Source: Ampullaceana balthica
Lineage: Eukaryota; Mollusca; Gastropoda; Lymnaeidae
NCBI GenBank assembly: GCA_944989445.1
Contig: CALYLW010000492.1
Span: forward strand, 89,501 to 153,500
Direction of reading: 5' to 3'
Length of the DNA: 64,000 bases
Shown in pieces: positions 1 to 11,881 of the stretch; position 1 is the stretch's first letter, and each line of letters opens with the position of its first letter. The translations under genes were made by a program, and so were the position numbers. The notes beneath the pieces were generated by a model. The model saw nothing but the letters and a program-made list of their open reading frames with translations, made no database searches and was not told the origin of the DNA.

Positions 1-258
1 TCCATAAAGTACATCACGCTCTAGAGGGGGGAGGGGTGTAAGAAAGTGTGACAGTTTGTGACAGGGGGGAGGGGAGTCCGGCCATGTGTGACGTCACGGT
101 GTTTTGTATTAAATTTTAACTATTTTGTTAATAGAAATGAACAAATTTGTTCGAAAGTGTGACGTACTTTACGTCTGAGATTTGTGACAGTTTGTAACAG
201 GGGGAGGGGGGGTAAAAATGGTTTAAAAAATAGCGTGACGTACTTTATGGACGGCCCC
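1..258. mobile_element. MITE-like element, GGGGCCGTCC family, copy 1 (cut by window edge)
   Basis: The right end reads AGCGTGACGTACTTTATGG then ACGGCCCC at 249-258, and the left end begins inside the matching inverted repeat (TCCATAAAGTACATCACGCT at position 1). Both arms contain GTGACAGTTTGTGACAGGGG-type tracts. Three further copies lie at 4337, 42911 and 62764. No coding capacity, so it is a non-autonomous element. The left 6-7 bases are missing only because the window starts here. Confidence 0.8.
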
Positions 259-423
259 TATATTGTTGCCGCTAGAAGGGGCAGAGCTGAGCATTGTTGT
301 CAGCGTCAGATTCACGATGCTGACCCATGTAACCGCCGTTAGACGGCCAAAGCTGACCACAGTAATAGTTGTGACCGTTAGATTGACAGTTCTGACTCCG
401 TCATCCCTGTCACTTGGTTTCAG

Positions 424-2071
424 CCATCATCACCAAAGGCGGAGCGAAACCCAACATCATTCCAGAACTGGCCGAACTCGAGGTCATGGCGAGGGCAAGC
501 CTCGTGAAAGATTTGCACGTCCTCATTGACAAGGTCAACGGCTGTTTGAATGGCGCAGCAACAGCCACGGGCTGCACGGTAACATAGAATGTTACACTGT
601 TAAAAAAAAATTACCTTGTTTCAGATTTGTTCGTATATTTCTTTTACCGCTTGTATACAAAATTACAAAGTCTCAAATATCGATCTCATGAACCGGTATC
701 TTACTTCAAGACTCTTTAAAAAATTAGAATGATAAAAATAATAATATCTTTATCACACAATGGATTGATATGCCACGACCATTATTTTTTCCTACCCTAA
801 GTTTATCATGTTTGAGTTTGCCTGGGGCAGTGATGGCGAACCTAGGGCACGCGTGCCACAGTAGGCACGCAGAGCCTCATCAGCCGGCATGCGACTAAAA
901 TACTACTTTCTTAATCAAACTAGCATGTGGCCCCCGAAAAAGTTCACCCCCACTGGCCTAGGGTCTAGGGGTGTCCAAAGTCAGGCCCGCGGGCCAAATA
1001 CGGCAAACGTTTAAATTTTAAATTGATATATTTTAAATTATATTTCAACAAATTTTATTTATTTTAAGGTGCATAAAATTAACATCTTTATTCTGTAATA
1101 GGGTCATTTATGTATCCGATTAAAGTTATTTATAATTTTGAGAACCACTGGACCAAATTATAGAAGACTTTGAAAATTTTATGGCGGTTCTAGAATATCT
1201 ATTTTAATATTCTTGAACTGTAGTTCTCGTTACTCTTTCTATACTTTTAAAAAGCTATCTGTCTGTCCCAAGACAGGTTGACATTTCTTGGGAGCCCTAC
1301 GTCTACTCCGACATGCAGTCCAACAAGGCGATGCTGCAGGTGTACGCCAAACACCTCTCACGGCTGGAAGGTCCCTCAAGGAGCGGGGGCGACAATGGCA
1401 TCGCAGGCTCAACAGACATGGGCAATGTCAGCTACGTGGTGCCCAGCATTCACCCCATGTATTGTATCGGCGAGGCTTCCAATCATACAAGAGAATTCAC
1501 TGCGGTGGCAGGTAAAGTATTGCTGGTCTATCGAATGTTTTCATGCGAGTCATCATAAGTGTTCAATATTTTTATTATTATATTGACAATGTAATTTTTT
1601 TTTAAACAACACTACATGTCAAATATGAATAAGAAAGAGAAAAATATTTCTTTAGAATCCTTACATAAATCCAAGGTCTGATGTATGTCACATATGTTGG
1701 AGGAAGCAATATAAATGGCTAACCCAGGGTGGCATTTTTTAAAAGGACGTTTGGCAATGTGGACAGACGGTTAAAGCAGGGGAGCGAAGGTGGCGCCACC
1801 GCTGGCCCAGCCACTGCTCATAGGCGTAGAAAGATTGTATTACACTATTTAAAAGTATTTTCAGTAAAAAATAAAAAAAAACTATCATATTTTTTATAAA
1901 ATAAACCACTAAAGAAAATTTCCTTTCTTCCCAGGTTCTAAAGATGCACAAAATCCAACCCAAATCCAGGGGAAGGCACTTGCGCTGACTGCTTTAGAAA
2001 TCATGAGCGATATACCCCTCTTAGAGAGTATTAAGCAGGAGTTTAAACAAATGACCCAGCTATTGAAATAG
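424..2071 (+). CDS. PM20D2: Peptidase M20 domain-containing protein 2-like (Xaa-Arg dipeptidase), 3' part, three exons
   Basis: Exons 424-578, 1277-1511 and 1935-2071 (stop TAG 2069-2071) join in phase with AG/GT borders and give about 175 residues. The first encodes IITKGGAKPNIIPELAEL, typical of the M20 dimerisation/lid region. The second carries STDMGNVSYVVPSIHPM, the conserved catalytic-domain block of M20D2 proteins with metal-ligand-region histidines, then NHTREF. The third is the C-terminal helix ending KQEFKQMTQLLK. Family members hydrolyse dipeptides such as beta-alanyl-lysine or Xaa-Arg in the cytosol; substrate here is inferred. The N-terminal two thirds, with the first metal ligands, lie left of the window. 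The intron 579-1276 holds transposon scraps. No frameshift or stop is seen. Confidence 0.88.
579..1276 (+). other. PM20D2-like intron with transposon-end-like scraps
   Basis: No coding signal. Near 829-900 a stretch contains GGCGAACCTAGGGCACGCG, and near 965-1010 a stretch contains GGGGTGTCCAAAGTCAGGCC. Both resemble ends of old DNA transposons, but no paired inverted end or target duplication could be found. The rest is AT-rich and unremarkable. Confidence 0.4.
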
Positions 2072-2261
2072 TCGCAGTACACGTCTACTGTAATAACTCC
2101 TATTAAACCGTTGTGCTACATTTGATTTTCTGTTTATTTTGTTCTTTTCATGCTGTGACTCATGATTTTTAAGACACATTATCCAATTCATCACAGTTGC
2201 CCACGCGTATGGACACGATCGAGTATACAGTTAGGGCACTTAATAATCTAGACATAATCAC

Positions 2262-2440
2262 TGGCGTAGCCTATATGGCGGATTAAGGGGGTGCTTACGA
2301 GGCTAAAGCCAAGGGCCCCCAACGATTTAACGGCCCAAAACTTATTTATTTGTACAATGAATGTGGCTGGACATGGCATCAGGTGGGATTGAAGCCAGGG
2401 GCCCCGTGCAATCTTAATCCGCCCCTGGGCGTAGCTAAGG
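2262..2440 (-). mobile_element. GGGGCC-rich small inverted-repeat element
   Basis: Bounded by GCGGATTAAGGGGG on the left and CTTAATCCGCCCCTG on the right, i.e. about 10 bp of inverted terminal match. The interior has several GGGGCCC tracts. It is the reverse complement of a related copy at 18348-18503. No ORF of interest. Confidence 0.6.
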
Positions 2441-2531
2441 CTAAGGGATGCGGACCACACAGGCTACACCATCACAGGGTTGGCACCAATATGAAAAATT
2501 TGCATATCTAGTTGATGAATTGATGCTGCTT

Positions 2532-3589
2532 TAAATATGGAAGTTGTCTGGTACAGAAGGAACAATATGGAAGTTGTCTGGTACAGAAGGAACAATATGG
2601 AAGTTGTCTGGTACAGAAGGAACAATATGGAAGTTGTCTAAGTACAGAGTGAACAATATGGAAGTTGTCTAAGTACAGAGTGAACAATATGGAAGTTGTC
2701 TCTGTACAGAGTGAACAATATGGAAGTTGTCTAAGTACAGAGTGAACAATATGGAAGTTGTCTAAGTACAGAGTGAACAATATGGAAGTTGTCTAAGTAC
2801 AGAGTGAACAATATGGAAGTGGTCGCTGTACAGAGTGAACAATATGGAAGTTGTCTAAGTACAGAGTGAACAATATGGAAGTTGTCTAAGTACAGAGTGA
2901 ACAATATGGAAGTGGTCGCTGTACAGAGTGAACAATATGGAAGTTGTCTAAGTACAGAGTGAACAATATGGAAGTGGTCGCTGTACAGAGTGAACAATAT
3001 GGAAGTTGTCTAAGTACAGAGTGAACAATATGGAAGTGGTCGCTGTACAGAGTGAACAATATGGAAGTTGTCTAAGTACAGAGTGAACAATATGGAGGTT
3101 GTCTAAGTACAGAGTGAACAATATGGAAGTTGTCTAAGTACAGAGTGAACAATATGGAAGTTGTCTAAGTACAGAGTGAACAATATGGAAGTTGTCTAAG
3201 TACAGAGTGAACAATATGGAAGTGGTCGCTGTACAGAGTGAACAATATGGAAGTTGTCTAAGTACAGAGTGAACAATATGGAAGTTGTCTAAGTACAGAG
3301 TGAACAATATGGAAGTGGTCGCTGTACAGAGTGAACAATATGGAAGTTGTCTAAGTACAGAGTGAACAATATGGAAGTGGTCGCTGTACAGAGTGAACAA
3401 TATGGAAGTTGTCTAAGTACAGAGTGAACAATATGGAAGTGGTCGCTGTACAGAGTGAACAATATGGAAGTTGTCTAAGTACAGAGTGAACAATATGGAG
3501 GTTGTCTAAGTACAGAGTGAACAATATGGAAGTTGTCTAAGTACAGAGTGAACAATATGGAAGTGGTCGCTGTACAGCGTGAACAAAAC
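2532..3589. repeat. 30/31-bp satellite array with 13-unit higher-order repeat
   Basis: About 34 tandem copies of AACAATATGGAAGTTGTC followed by TAAGTACAGAGTG. The first few units are 30 bp with GGTACAGAAGG; most are 31 bp. Two main unit types alternate: TGTCTAAGTACAG and GGTCGCTGTACAG. The variant order repeats with a period of 403 bp (13 x 31): the block at 2731-2997 reappears at 3134-3400 with identical antisense translation. Open antisense frames are a by-product of the repeat and are not called genes. Confidence 0.95.
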
Positions 3590-4276
3590 ATAAAACGAAA
3601 AACGTATGTAAGCAGTGATTCACAGCTTTGGTTTTATTTTATTCACCCTTGTGTATTATGGTCTATGTTATTCATACATACCTGTAAATCCACATGAAGT
3701 CTAAGTAGAAGAATTATTTCTGGAATCTATACCTATTCTACACCTATTCCAGCTCATTTTTATTTAACATTTACACAATAAGGAGCCCTTCTTTTCAGAA
3801 CAAGAATGGGTCATTCGGCGTAGTGACAGGGCCAAGTAATGTATCTAACGGAGATGTGCATAATCCAACAATTCATTAGTTCTAAAAGATGATGTCAAAC
3901 GGTGACAAATACTTCGGTAGTGAATGGTTTTTTCACTCGTCAGTTTGACCTTGTCTGTATAATATTGCTTGCTGTTAGTGTTACTGACCACTATTTTATC
4001 CGAAGTCTTTTTATAAATGTTGAAATCTGAGCCTACGATTACATAATCATGAAGCATCGAAAGAGCTAATAAGTTGATTTCATAATAATTAATCATTTGT
4101 GTTCATTAAGTTCCAAATAGGAATATATTTCCTCTTTAAAAGCGGAGGTTTTAAGCGATAGTATTCTTAGGTCTTCCCTGCTGTTTCCCAAACTCTCGAC
4201 CCCTAAAATAAGTTTATCTAATTGTCGTAATTGTTATACTATCGACCTAAGCTAACAAGAATAAATCTCTGGTGTC
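3590..4276. other. Intergenic, nothing recognised
   Basis: AT-rich sequence between the satellite and the next MITE. An 83-codon minus frame at 3845-4096 has no recognisable motif and no splice context. At 4277-4332 a 28-bp segment beginning GTCAGACGGGAAAGGGGG is present twice in tandem. Confidence 0.5.
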
Positions 4277-4336
4277 AGACGGGAAAGGGGGTCATACCAT
4301 GAGTCAGACGGGAAAGGGGGTCATACCATGAGTTTA

Positions 4337-4613
4337 GGGGCCGTCCATAAAGTACGTCACGCTATTTTGGACCATTTTTAACTCCCCCCCCTGTCACAAA
4401 CTGCCACAAATCTTGGACTCCCCCCCCCCTAAAGCACGTCACACTTTCGAACAAAAATTATTATTTTTATTAACAAAATAATTAAAATGTAATATAAAAC
4501 ACCGTGAAGTCACACGTGGCCGACCCCGCCCCTCCCCCCCCCCGTCACAAACTGTCACACTTTCTTACACCCCCTCCCCCCTCTGGAGCGTGACGCACTT
4601 TATGGACGGCCCC
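4337..4613. mobile_element. MITE, GGGGCCGTCC family, copy 2, TTA duplication
   Basis: Complete copy of 277 bp. It starts GGGGCCGTCCATAAAGTACG and ends with the inverted counterpart ACTTTATGGACGGCCCC. It is flanked by TTA at 4334-4336 and 4614-4616. It contains C-rich tracts alternating with GTCACAAACTGTCACA-like words and no coding frame. Confidence 0.85.
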
Positions 4614-5104
4614 TTACCGCAGCGGGTGACACGAAGCCCTAGCAACGCCACAGGGTGTAGATCCGTCGTCTTTGGTTATAGCTGCATAAGTTCACTTCCG
4701 GCACCACAGTGTTAGCATTATAAAATCTTCCTACATGAACTAAAAATTTTCTTATAAAGTATGTTTGAAAAACTAAAATAATTTAAACGAAAAATAGATG
4801 AGACAGTTATATAAGATCAGTATAAAGTATAAAAATAAACTCGAAACGATTTTTTAACTCAATGAGCTCAGGACATGATCGTAAAAACATAAAGAGTACA
4901 AAAACAGCTTATTCAACGTATGACGTTTGATCATCTTGACAAGAGTTCACATGACCTTTGACCAGGCATTATGACATGTAGGTACTTGAAGTCTATTAGG
5001 GCTATCTTGACCAAGTCCCTAATAATAATTTGTCTTAAAATATACTTATCAGGTAACTTAGTGGACCCGTTGCATACCACCCCCACCTCCTAATTACTGA
5101 TTAA
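4614..5104. other. Intergenic, nothing recognised
   Basis: AT-rich spacer between the MITE and the LINE 3' tail. No convincing ORF, repeat or RNA gene seen. Confidence 0.5.
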
Positions 5105-7830
5105 AAAGCGTTTCTTATCTTATCTGTTTACAGACGCTCCTTCTATACAGAAGATTATTGCGTCCTACGCTTATCTATGGTTTGTGTTTAGTCCTGCATT
5201 TTTATTAGAGATTTAAATGTTGATAAAGTGTTGGTTTTCCTGGATTCTTCAGGCAACCCATTCCACGCCCGAATTCCGGACGGGAAGAAGGAAAACTTGT
5301 ATGTGTTTGTTCTTGCATACGGAATAAGAAAGGTGTTTTTATCCTTATGTCTATCTGAGGGTTGTATTAAGTTATCTTTGTGTTGTATTTCTAAATTAGA
5401 ATTAATTGCTTTATGTATGATTACTACTTTGCTCTTGGTTCTTCTATCCTCTAGTGTTTCAAGGTTTAATGATTTAACTAATGGTGTTATTCTTGTCAGT
5501 TTCGAATATTCTCCAGTAATGAATCTGGCAGCTCTTTTTTGAATTTGTTCTAGTTTATCAATGTTTTCTTTGGTGGATAGGTCCCATACAGAAGATGCAT
5601 ATTCTAGTATAGGTCTCACCAAAGTGAGGTAGCATTTTAGTTTTATATCTCTATTACATTTGTTAAAGTTCCTTTTATAAAGCCTAAGGTTTTGTTTGAT
5701 TTTTTAATAACTTCATTGACATGGGGATTCCATGATAGTTTCTCATTTATTAAGACTCCTAAGTATTTTGCATCTTTAGTTTGGGTCAGTTCTTTTCCAT
5801 GAATGTAATATTTTGAATTTATTTGTTTCTTTTTCTTTGTTACTCTTAACAGTTGACACTTTTCTGGGTTGAAAGACATACTCCAGTTAGTTTCCCATTT
5901 TATCAATTCATCTAAGTCTTTTTGTAAAATTGTGCTATCTTGTTCTGATTTAATTGTTCTATAGATTATACAATCATCAGCAAATAACCTAACTTTTGTA
6001 CCTGTTGAGATGTTGTTGGGTAAATCATTTATATAAATTAAAAAGAGTAAGGGACCTAGCACAGTTCCTTGTGGAACTCCTGAGTTAACCTTTATTGGTG
6101 CAGATTTAGATCCATTAATTATTACAGTTTGCTCCCTGCCCAAAAGGAAGTCTTGGATCCAGTGATGTAAGGAACCTGAGATTCCAAAGTAGTTAAGTTT
6201 TTTAAGTAAACTAAGGTGGTGAACTTTGTCAAATGCTTTTGAGAAGTCTAGTAATATTGTATCTATTTGATCATTTTTGTCTAAGCCTTTTGATAGTTCA
6301 TCTATTAAACCTATTAATTGTGTTTCACATGATCTGTTTTTTCTAAAGCCGTGTTGATGTGGGCATAGGGCATTATATTTGTCAAGGTGGTTAACTATTC
6401 TACTATATATTATGTGTTCTAGTAATTTACAGGTGATACTAGTAAGTGATACAGGCCTGTAATTACCAGGGTCTGATTTATCCCCTTTCTTAAAGAGTGG
6501 AGTTACGTTAGCTAATTTCCAATCCTGGGGCACTTTACCCTGGTTTAGAGAGGCTTGAAAGAGAACTACAAGGATTGGGGACAGTTCATTGCTTAGTTCT
6601 TTTAATAATCTTGCAGGCAAATCATCTGGGCCAGTAGCTTTGTTTATTTTTAAGTTTTTTAGGAGTGAATGTATACCTATCTCATCTACAGTTATGTTAC
6701 CTATTCCTCCATTTTATTTAAATTTATTAAAACTTCCTTGTCGCCTGAGGCAGAAAAAGATTATGCAAAATATGTGTTAAGGATATTAGCTTTAGTTTCA
6801 TTATCATTATAGGTTTTATTATTTGAGCCTTTTAGTGTGGCTATTCCTGAAGGTTCCATTTTTTTAGATTTGATAAAGGACCATAAGTTTTTATTGTTAT
6901 CTTTGGTAATTACATTGTTTATATATTCATTTTGGAGGTTTCGACTAAGTTTTTGTGTCAAGTGTTTAATCTTTCAGTATTTTTTGTGTATCCTATATGA
7001 ATAGGTAGCTTTATATTTCTTAAATAAGTTCTCTTTTAGTTTGCATAGCTTTTTCAATCTAGAATTGAACCAGCATTTGTTAATTTTATTTGATGTTAGT
7101 TTTGTTGGAACATTCTCATCCATTATAGTTTTTAGATTTGTTTTTATATCTTTCCAAATTTCTTCTACTGGGCTATTTGTGTTAAATTTACTTAGGAAAG
7201 TTTGTTGGAAGTTAGCCGCTGATTGGTGTAGTTTTATTGAATTACATTTATTCCAAAGATAGATTATTCTTCTAGGTATCTTATTAATTTTAGTTTTTAA
7301 TGTATTGGTGACCCTAACAATATCATGGTCGGACAGTCCTGGAATTATTTTATAGTCTAACACTAGTCCTGGTCTATTTGTTAGGAATAAATCTAGTGTT
7401 TTATTTTTCTTTGTTGCTGTTTTTACTATCTGTTCTAGGTTTATGTTGTTTATAGTGTCTAGGAAGTGTTCATTAATTTCTTTGTTAGTTTGATGATTAT
7501 CAATTGTATAATTTTTCCAATTTATATCTGGAAGATTAAAGTCCCCCATAATCCATAGAACTGCATTTTTATTATTCTCTTTTATGAAAGTTAATTGACT
7601 ACAAAGATTGTTCATGTATTCTAGGTTTGTATTCGGAGGTCTATATATACTGCCTACAATAAGTGGGGATGAGTTTGGTGTAATTATTTTACAATAAATA
7701 GACTCTATATTAAAATTTCTAGTTCCTTTTTTATATTAGATTGGTTAATAAGTATTAGATTTGGTACTGAACTCTCTTTATTGTTTGAAAAATTCGTATT
7801 GAAAGCAAAGCATAGAAGGAAGAACTTAGT
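5105..7830 (-). mobile_element. Decayed jockey/CR1-like non-LTR retrotransposon (5' truncated)
   Basis: Minus-strand order is endonuclease, reverse transcriptase, C-terminal domain, 3' tail. Endonuclease remnants: YRPPNT at about 7640-7665 and GDFNLPDINW in 6974-7615. A linker frame lies at 6761-6961. The RT at 5643-6620 shows KKGDKSDPGNYRPVSL, DFSKAFD, SGVPQGTVLGPLLF and the catalytic FADD box (RLFADDCIIY). The C-terminal frame 5188-5622 has LEYASSVWD. The coding line is broken into at least four frames, so this copy is dead. The 3' tail (5105-5165, minus) reads ATCTTCTGTATAGAAGGAGC then GTCTG and ATAAG repeats; the same tail ends the SINEs at 19.6, 29.8 and 57.6 kb. Confidence 0.93.
5643..6620 (-). 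pseudogene. Reverse transcriptase core of the LINE at 5105-7830
   Basis: A 325-codon open frame covers RT blocks from the fingers (NVTPLFKKGD) through palm motif A (LLDFSKAFDKVHH), motif B (SGVPQGT), motif C (FADD) and the thumb (KYLGVLINEKLSW). It belongs to the RVT_1 family of jockey/CR1-type elements that copy their RNA at a nicked genomic target. The frame shifts immediately downstream at about 5640 and upstream at about 6700, so no full ORF2 product can be made from this copy. Confidence 0.9.
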
Positions 7831-7933
7831 TTTTTAAAACTTCCTCTGTCCTCGAATTCTCCATTATTGAGCTACCCCTTCTCATTTTTGTTAACTCATC
7901 TAATTGGTAGCAATCTCTATATATTGAACAGTC

Positions 7934-8131
7934 AGAGGCGTCCCTAGAGGGGTGCGTGTGGTGCGGACCGCGCATGGCGACACCATCACAAGGGGTGACA
8001 CCAAAGTGTAAAATTATCTTATTATTTTGGCACTGGCAGATGTGGAGGGGGGGTCTAAGGGGTAAGTCATGAGGGGGGAGTGATGTCATGAGCTACCGCA
8101 CTGGGTGACACCAACCCAAGTGACGCCACTG
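7934..8131. mobile_element. Small element with AGAGGCGTC / GACGCC ends, copy A
   Basis: Begins AGAGGCGTCCCTAGAGG and ends CAAGTGACGCCACT. Internal words GGTGCGGACCGC and GGGGTGACACCAAAG are shared with copies at about 8190-8366 and 20627-20822. Terminal match is degraded relative to the 20.6-kb copy. No coding frame. Confidence 0.65.
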
Positions 8132-8189
8132 TGAACAGTATCAGAATTGCAGTCGCCAAAGAGTTTGGGTGAGCTTGAGAATAGCAAGC

Positions 8190-8366
8190 CGCAGAGACGT
8201 CCCTGGGCGTGCGTGCGGACCACAGGGGGAGACACCATTAAAGGGGATGACAACAAAACGTAAAATTTTGTAAGTTCCCGTTATTAGGCGATGGCAGACT
8301 CGGAGAAGGTCTATGGCTCTGCGGTAAGTCGTGAGGGGTTGACACCAACCCTAGTGAAGCCTCCGC
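8190..8366. mobile_element. Small element with AGAGGCGTC-type ends, copy B
   Basis: Diverged copy: left end AGAGACGTCCCTGGGCG, right end AGTGAAGCCTCC. It contains GCAGACTCGGAGAAGGTCTA, also present in the 20.6-kb copy. It lies head to tail with copy A after a short gap, suggesting a local hotspot or tandem duplication. Confidence 0.6.
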
Positions 8367-9150
8367 ATAGATTGTCATTAAATATTTTTCAAATATTGGT
8401 TTTTAAATTAAAGGGTAATGATTATCCCGATTTATGTTTTACGATCTCATTGTAAGGTAACGTTAGCTGCTTGTTATGATATTTTCATAAGTTAAAAGCT
8501 CGTGAGGAAATATTTTGGTGGTTTTTATTCAAATTTCTTCTTATTTTAATGATAATTTCATGAGTTGAAAAGTTTATGAGAAAATATTAGGGTGGTTTTG
8601 ATGGAATGCTATTAATAAATTTGGGAGGTGTAAAAAAAATTTGCCTAAACATGATTACATTATTAGTGACGGTTTTTAGTGAATTTGTTTGTTTAAAGAA
8701 GATAACTTCTTCTTTGGGACGTCACCATCAAAGGGTGACAATAAGCGACCTTCATGTTATGCAGAATATGATATTTCTTTTAATTAAGAAAAAAAAACAT
8801 GAGTACATTTTTGTCTTTTATTGTCAAATTTTTACTATATTATTTTTAAACTAGCGTATTACCCGTCAAAAATGACGGAAGTTTTCATAATAAATACACA
8901 TCAGATTAAAAAGTAACTTAATACAGAACTTTCATTTGTTTTATTTATTTTTATTTGATTCATTTTTTATCATCCTGAGAAATATTATGCGGAACGTTCG
9001 AAAAGAATTATTGTTTGTGCAGTAATTTGGTGCGCTGCTTTCTAAAATTAGTAGCGTGTTACATCCACACATACATACATACAGACGACGGGAATTATGT
9101 TGATATCATTTTCATATTCTCATTAAGTAGCTAGAATATTTACTAAAATA
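8367..9150. other. Intergenic, dispersed-repeat fragment only
   Basis: AT-rich. The stretch from about 8850 (CTAGCGTATTACCCGTC) to about 9110 resembles an interspersed-repeat end, with a CATA microsatellite near 9070. No gene signal. Confidence 0.4.
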
Positions 9151-9645
9151 TGCATCTTCTGTATGGGGCCCATCCAACAAAGAGAACATTGATAAAATAG
9201 AACAACATCAAGAGGTGCTAGATTCAACACTAGGAGTTGTTTCACTCTGACAGGAATAACATCATTAGTAAAATCATAAATCCTTAAACAAAGAAACACT
9301 AGAGGATAGAAAAAAAAAGCAAAGTAGTAATAATTCATAAGGCAGTAAATTCTAGCTTGGAAATACAACACAAAGATAACCTACTACAACCCTCATATAA
9401 AAATAGAGATTTAAAAAAACAACAACAACTTTTCTTATTCTGTATGCAAGAACAAACACATACACATTTTCGTTCTTCGCGTCCGGAGTTCGGGCGTGGA
9501 ATGGGTTACCTGAGGAAACCAAGAAAACCAACACTTTATCAACATTTAAATGTCTAATAAAATTGCACGAGTTAACAGAAACCGTGGATAATCTTCTGTA
9601 TAGAAGGAGCGTCTGTAATCGATAGAAAGATAAGTAGCTGCTTCA
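9150..9645 (+). mobile_element. 3' fragment of the same LINE family, plus strand, degenerate
   Basis: Reads as a frameshifted version of the C-terminal frame of the 5.1-kb LINE: words matching ASSVWD...NIDKLEQ, LEIQHKDNL and the RPEFGRGMGYLRK region. It ends with ATCTTCTGTATAGAAGGAGC, GTCTGTAATCGATAG and ATAAG. Only the last few hundred bases of the element are present, as expected for a 5'-truncated insertion. Confidence 0.8.
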
Positions 9646-10062
9646 ATGATCAATGACACATCAAGCCTACACTGTTGTTATAATATTTGGGATGTTAATT
9701 TAATTTAATTGGTCGCGGAAGAAACTTATTTCCATCATTGGCGAATAAGGAAGAGTACCCCACTCCTGGAAGGAAAGAAGGAGCTATTAATATACGGATT
9801 TATATTCGCCACAAAAAACGGGTGGGAGACACACACAAGAAATTGGGACGCACTATTTAAATTCGTTAACAAAATCATCACATGTTATCGTTACGCAGCA
9901 CACACAAAAATAATTATAATAGTAAGTTAATTAATTAATAAAAATTCGGAAGAAGCACAATAGTAAATACTTTAAAGAAAATAATGGGGGTGAGACTGCA
10001 ACCAGGCTTTTAAATTAGTAAATGTATAACATATAAACAGGGTATGAGTTATATATATATAT
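9646..10062. other. Intergenic, nothing recognised
   Basis: A 73-codon plus frame (9709-9930) has no known motif. It ends in a short TA run before the next element. Confidence 0.45.
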
Positions 10063-10657
10063 TAGGGCTGCGGAAATTAACGATTAATTAATAGATTAAT
10101 CGTTAAAAACGTTAATCTATTAAAATTAATTTGATCTATTAAAATTCGATTAAAATTTAAGAAAATATTTCTTTTTTTTCCCCTCCAATTTATTAATAAT
10201 TTTTTAAGCAATGTTCCCTTTAAGCAGCGCCGCTGCGCATATATTTGACCGACGCCCCGCAGGAGTTTAGAATCACAGCGCAGCAAATTTTGTAAAATAT
10301 TGCACACAAAAATTGACGTTGTGCAACTTTGCACACGAGTTGTTTTTTGTGTGTAGGTTTTGCACCAACGAAGCTTAGACGTAGAGGGTACATTGTATGG
10401 TAAGCACACGATTTCTCTCCATGGACAAAATAACCTTTAACAGCATTTTGAACATTCACGTAATTGAATAGTTTAAAACCAAAATTGTTCGTGTAATCGT
10501 CAAAATTAGTTTATATTTATCGGCCGAAATATTTTACTTTTGGACTTCCAGTGCCTTTATTATACTTTATAAGTTGTGGGTCGATTAATCGTTAAAAAAA
10601 TTAATCTTTAAAAATGTTTTAATTATTAATCGAGAAATTAATCGTTAATTTCCACAG
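10063..10657. mobile_element. hAT-like MITE (TAGGGCTGCGG ends) containing a nested MITE
   Basis: The left end is TAGGGCTGCGGAAATTAACG; the right end is ATTAATCGTTAATTTCCACAG, with the terminal CCTA lost. Multiple TTAATCG words lie in both arms. A second element (CAATGTTCCC...ACATTG) sits inside at 10209-10395. The whole composite is repeated at 59267-60065, where the ends and an 8-bp target duplication are intact. Confidence 0.8.
10209..10395. mobile_element. Nested MITE, CAATGTTCCCTTTAAG family, copy 1
   Basis: Starts CAATGTTCCCTTTAAGCAGC and ends AGAGGGTACATTG. Core words GTTTAGAATCACAGCGCAGC and TTGTAAAATATTGCACA are shared with copies at 53657, 54704 and 59621. The right flank (TATGGTAAGCACACG) matches the flank of the 59.6-kb copy, so the nested insertion is ancestral to both host elements. 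Confidence 0.8.
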
Positions 10658-11606
10658 AATTATTTTAAATATGTTTCACTACCAACTAATGTACCATGGT
10701 ACAATTTGTTACTTCAACTTCAATTTACAGTGAGAAAAGATTTTTATTTATATTATATAAGCACTGTATTTTATTTTTTTTAATGGTGATGGGGGTGATA
10801 GTGGTTCGAATTATTTGGCTAATTACAATCCCATGTTTACTATTCTTTGGAATCAGGTTAAATTAAATTTATTCCCAACAATCTTTAAAGAGTGATGAAT
10901 TAATTTTTGTCTTTAAAAAGATAGCTTGTATGATCAAAGCCGAACTTAAGCTATTTATAGTATTCGGAAATCTCCCATGCACTATATTTGACTCTAGACT
11001 CTAGTATTTCACCACGGTCAGAAATAACGATTGAGTGTGGATATTTTGGATCAATGGTTTTGCTTTATATTTAGATGATTTGTAATTCGATAAATAGACG
11101 GGTCTTCAATAATATTCTAAGCATAAGTTCGTAGAACTTTGTTCAGTGTCTGGGAGCGTTGCGAGTGGAATTATAGACTTCAGCCTCGTTAACTATTATA
11201 TTTTTTTTAACTAGTTTACAGTTAACACACAAAGGACCGATAAGTAAAATTATGTACTTTATTTTATAATTTAAGTATGGGACCACCCGTAGTTATAATA
11301 AAACATCTTTGTTTACACTGAATACAATTAAGATTTGAGCAGCCGTTTTCCGCGAAGACGATTTGCAGAAAAAGTGGCACCTCAATTAATATTAATAAAA
11401 TTTAATATGCACCCTATTGGGAAAGCGCCACGCCTCCCCTCCTATAGTTATAGCATATGCTAATGATAATAGAGGTGTCCTCCCGCTTACTAATAACAAA
11501 AGAGGCATTCTACTGCCTATGACTGACAATGGAGGAGTCTTACGGCCTAGTGATGACAATAGATACCGCCTACTATTCACAATGCCATTAAGTTATGGCG
11601 TACACC
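10658..11606. other. Intergenic, nothing recognised
   Basis: AT-rich with no gene, RNA or clear repeat. Facing frames of 62-67 codons at 11392-11620 overlap on opposite strands and look like chance. Confidence 0.5.
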
Positions 11607-11797
11607 CAGGGCCGTCTTAACGCATAGACTCTTTGGCCATTTGCCCGGGGGCCAACGAGCATAGGGGCCCCATGGGAATATGTTTATTAATATATGAAAT
11701 GTATATTTTTTCGGGGGGGGGGCTCACTCTTCCTTTGCCAAGGGGCCCAACACTATTTCTTTTCCCGGGGGCCCAAAATGGTTTAAAGACGGCTCTG
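11607..11797. mobile_element. Small element with CAGGGCCGTCTTAA ends
   Basis: Left end CAGGGCCGTCTTAACGC, right end TTTAAAGACGGCTCTG, an imperfect inverted match of about 16 bp. The interior carries GGGGGCC tracts like the elements at 2262 and 18348. No coding frame. Confidence 0.65.
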
Positions 11798-11881
11798 CGT
11801 ACACAAGGCTGGCCCTGTGATGTTTAAATTTGAAATTGACTTGTTTGTTTCTTTTATTTTTTTTTACCTATCGATGATAAC

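Noticed and set aside
2532..3589. CRISPR-like array
   Set aside because: Repeats are contiguous without unique spacers and the context is a spliced eukaryotic genome; it is a satellite.
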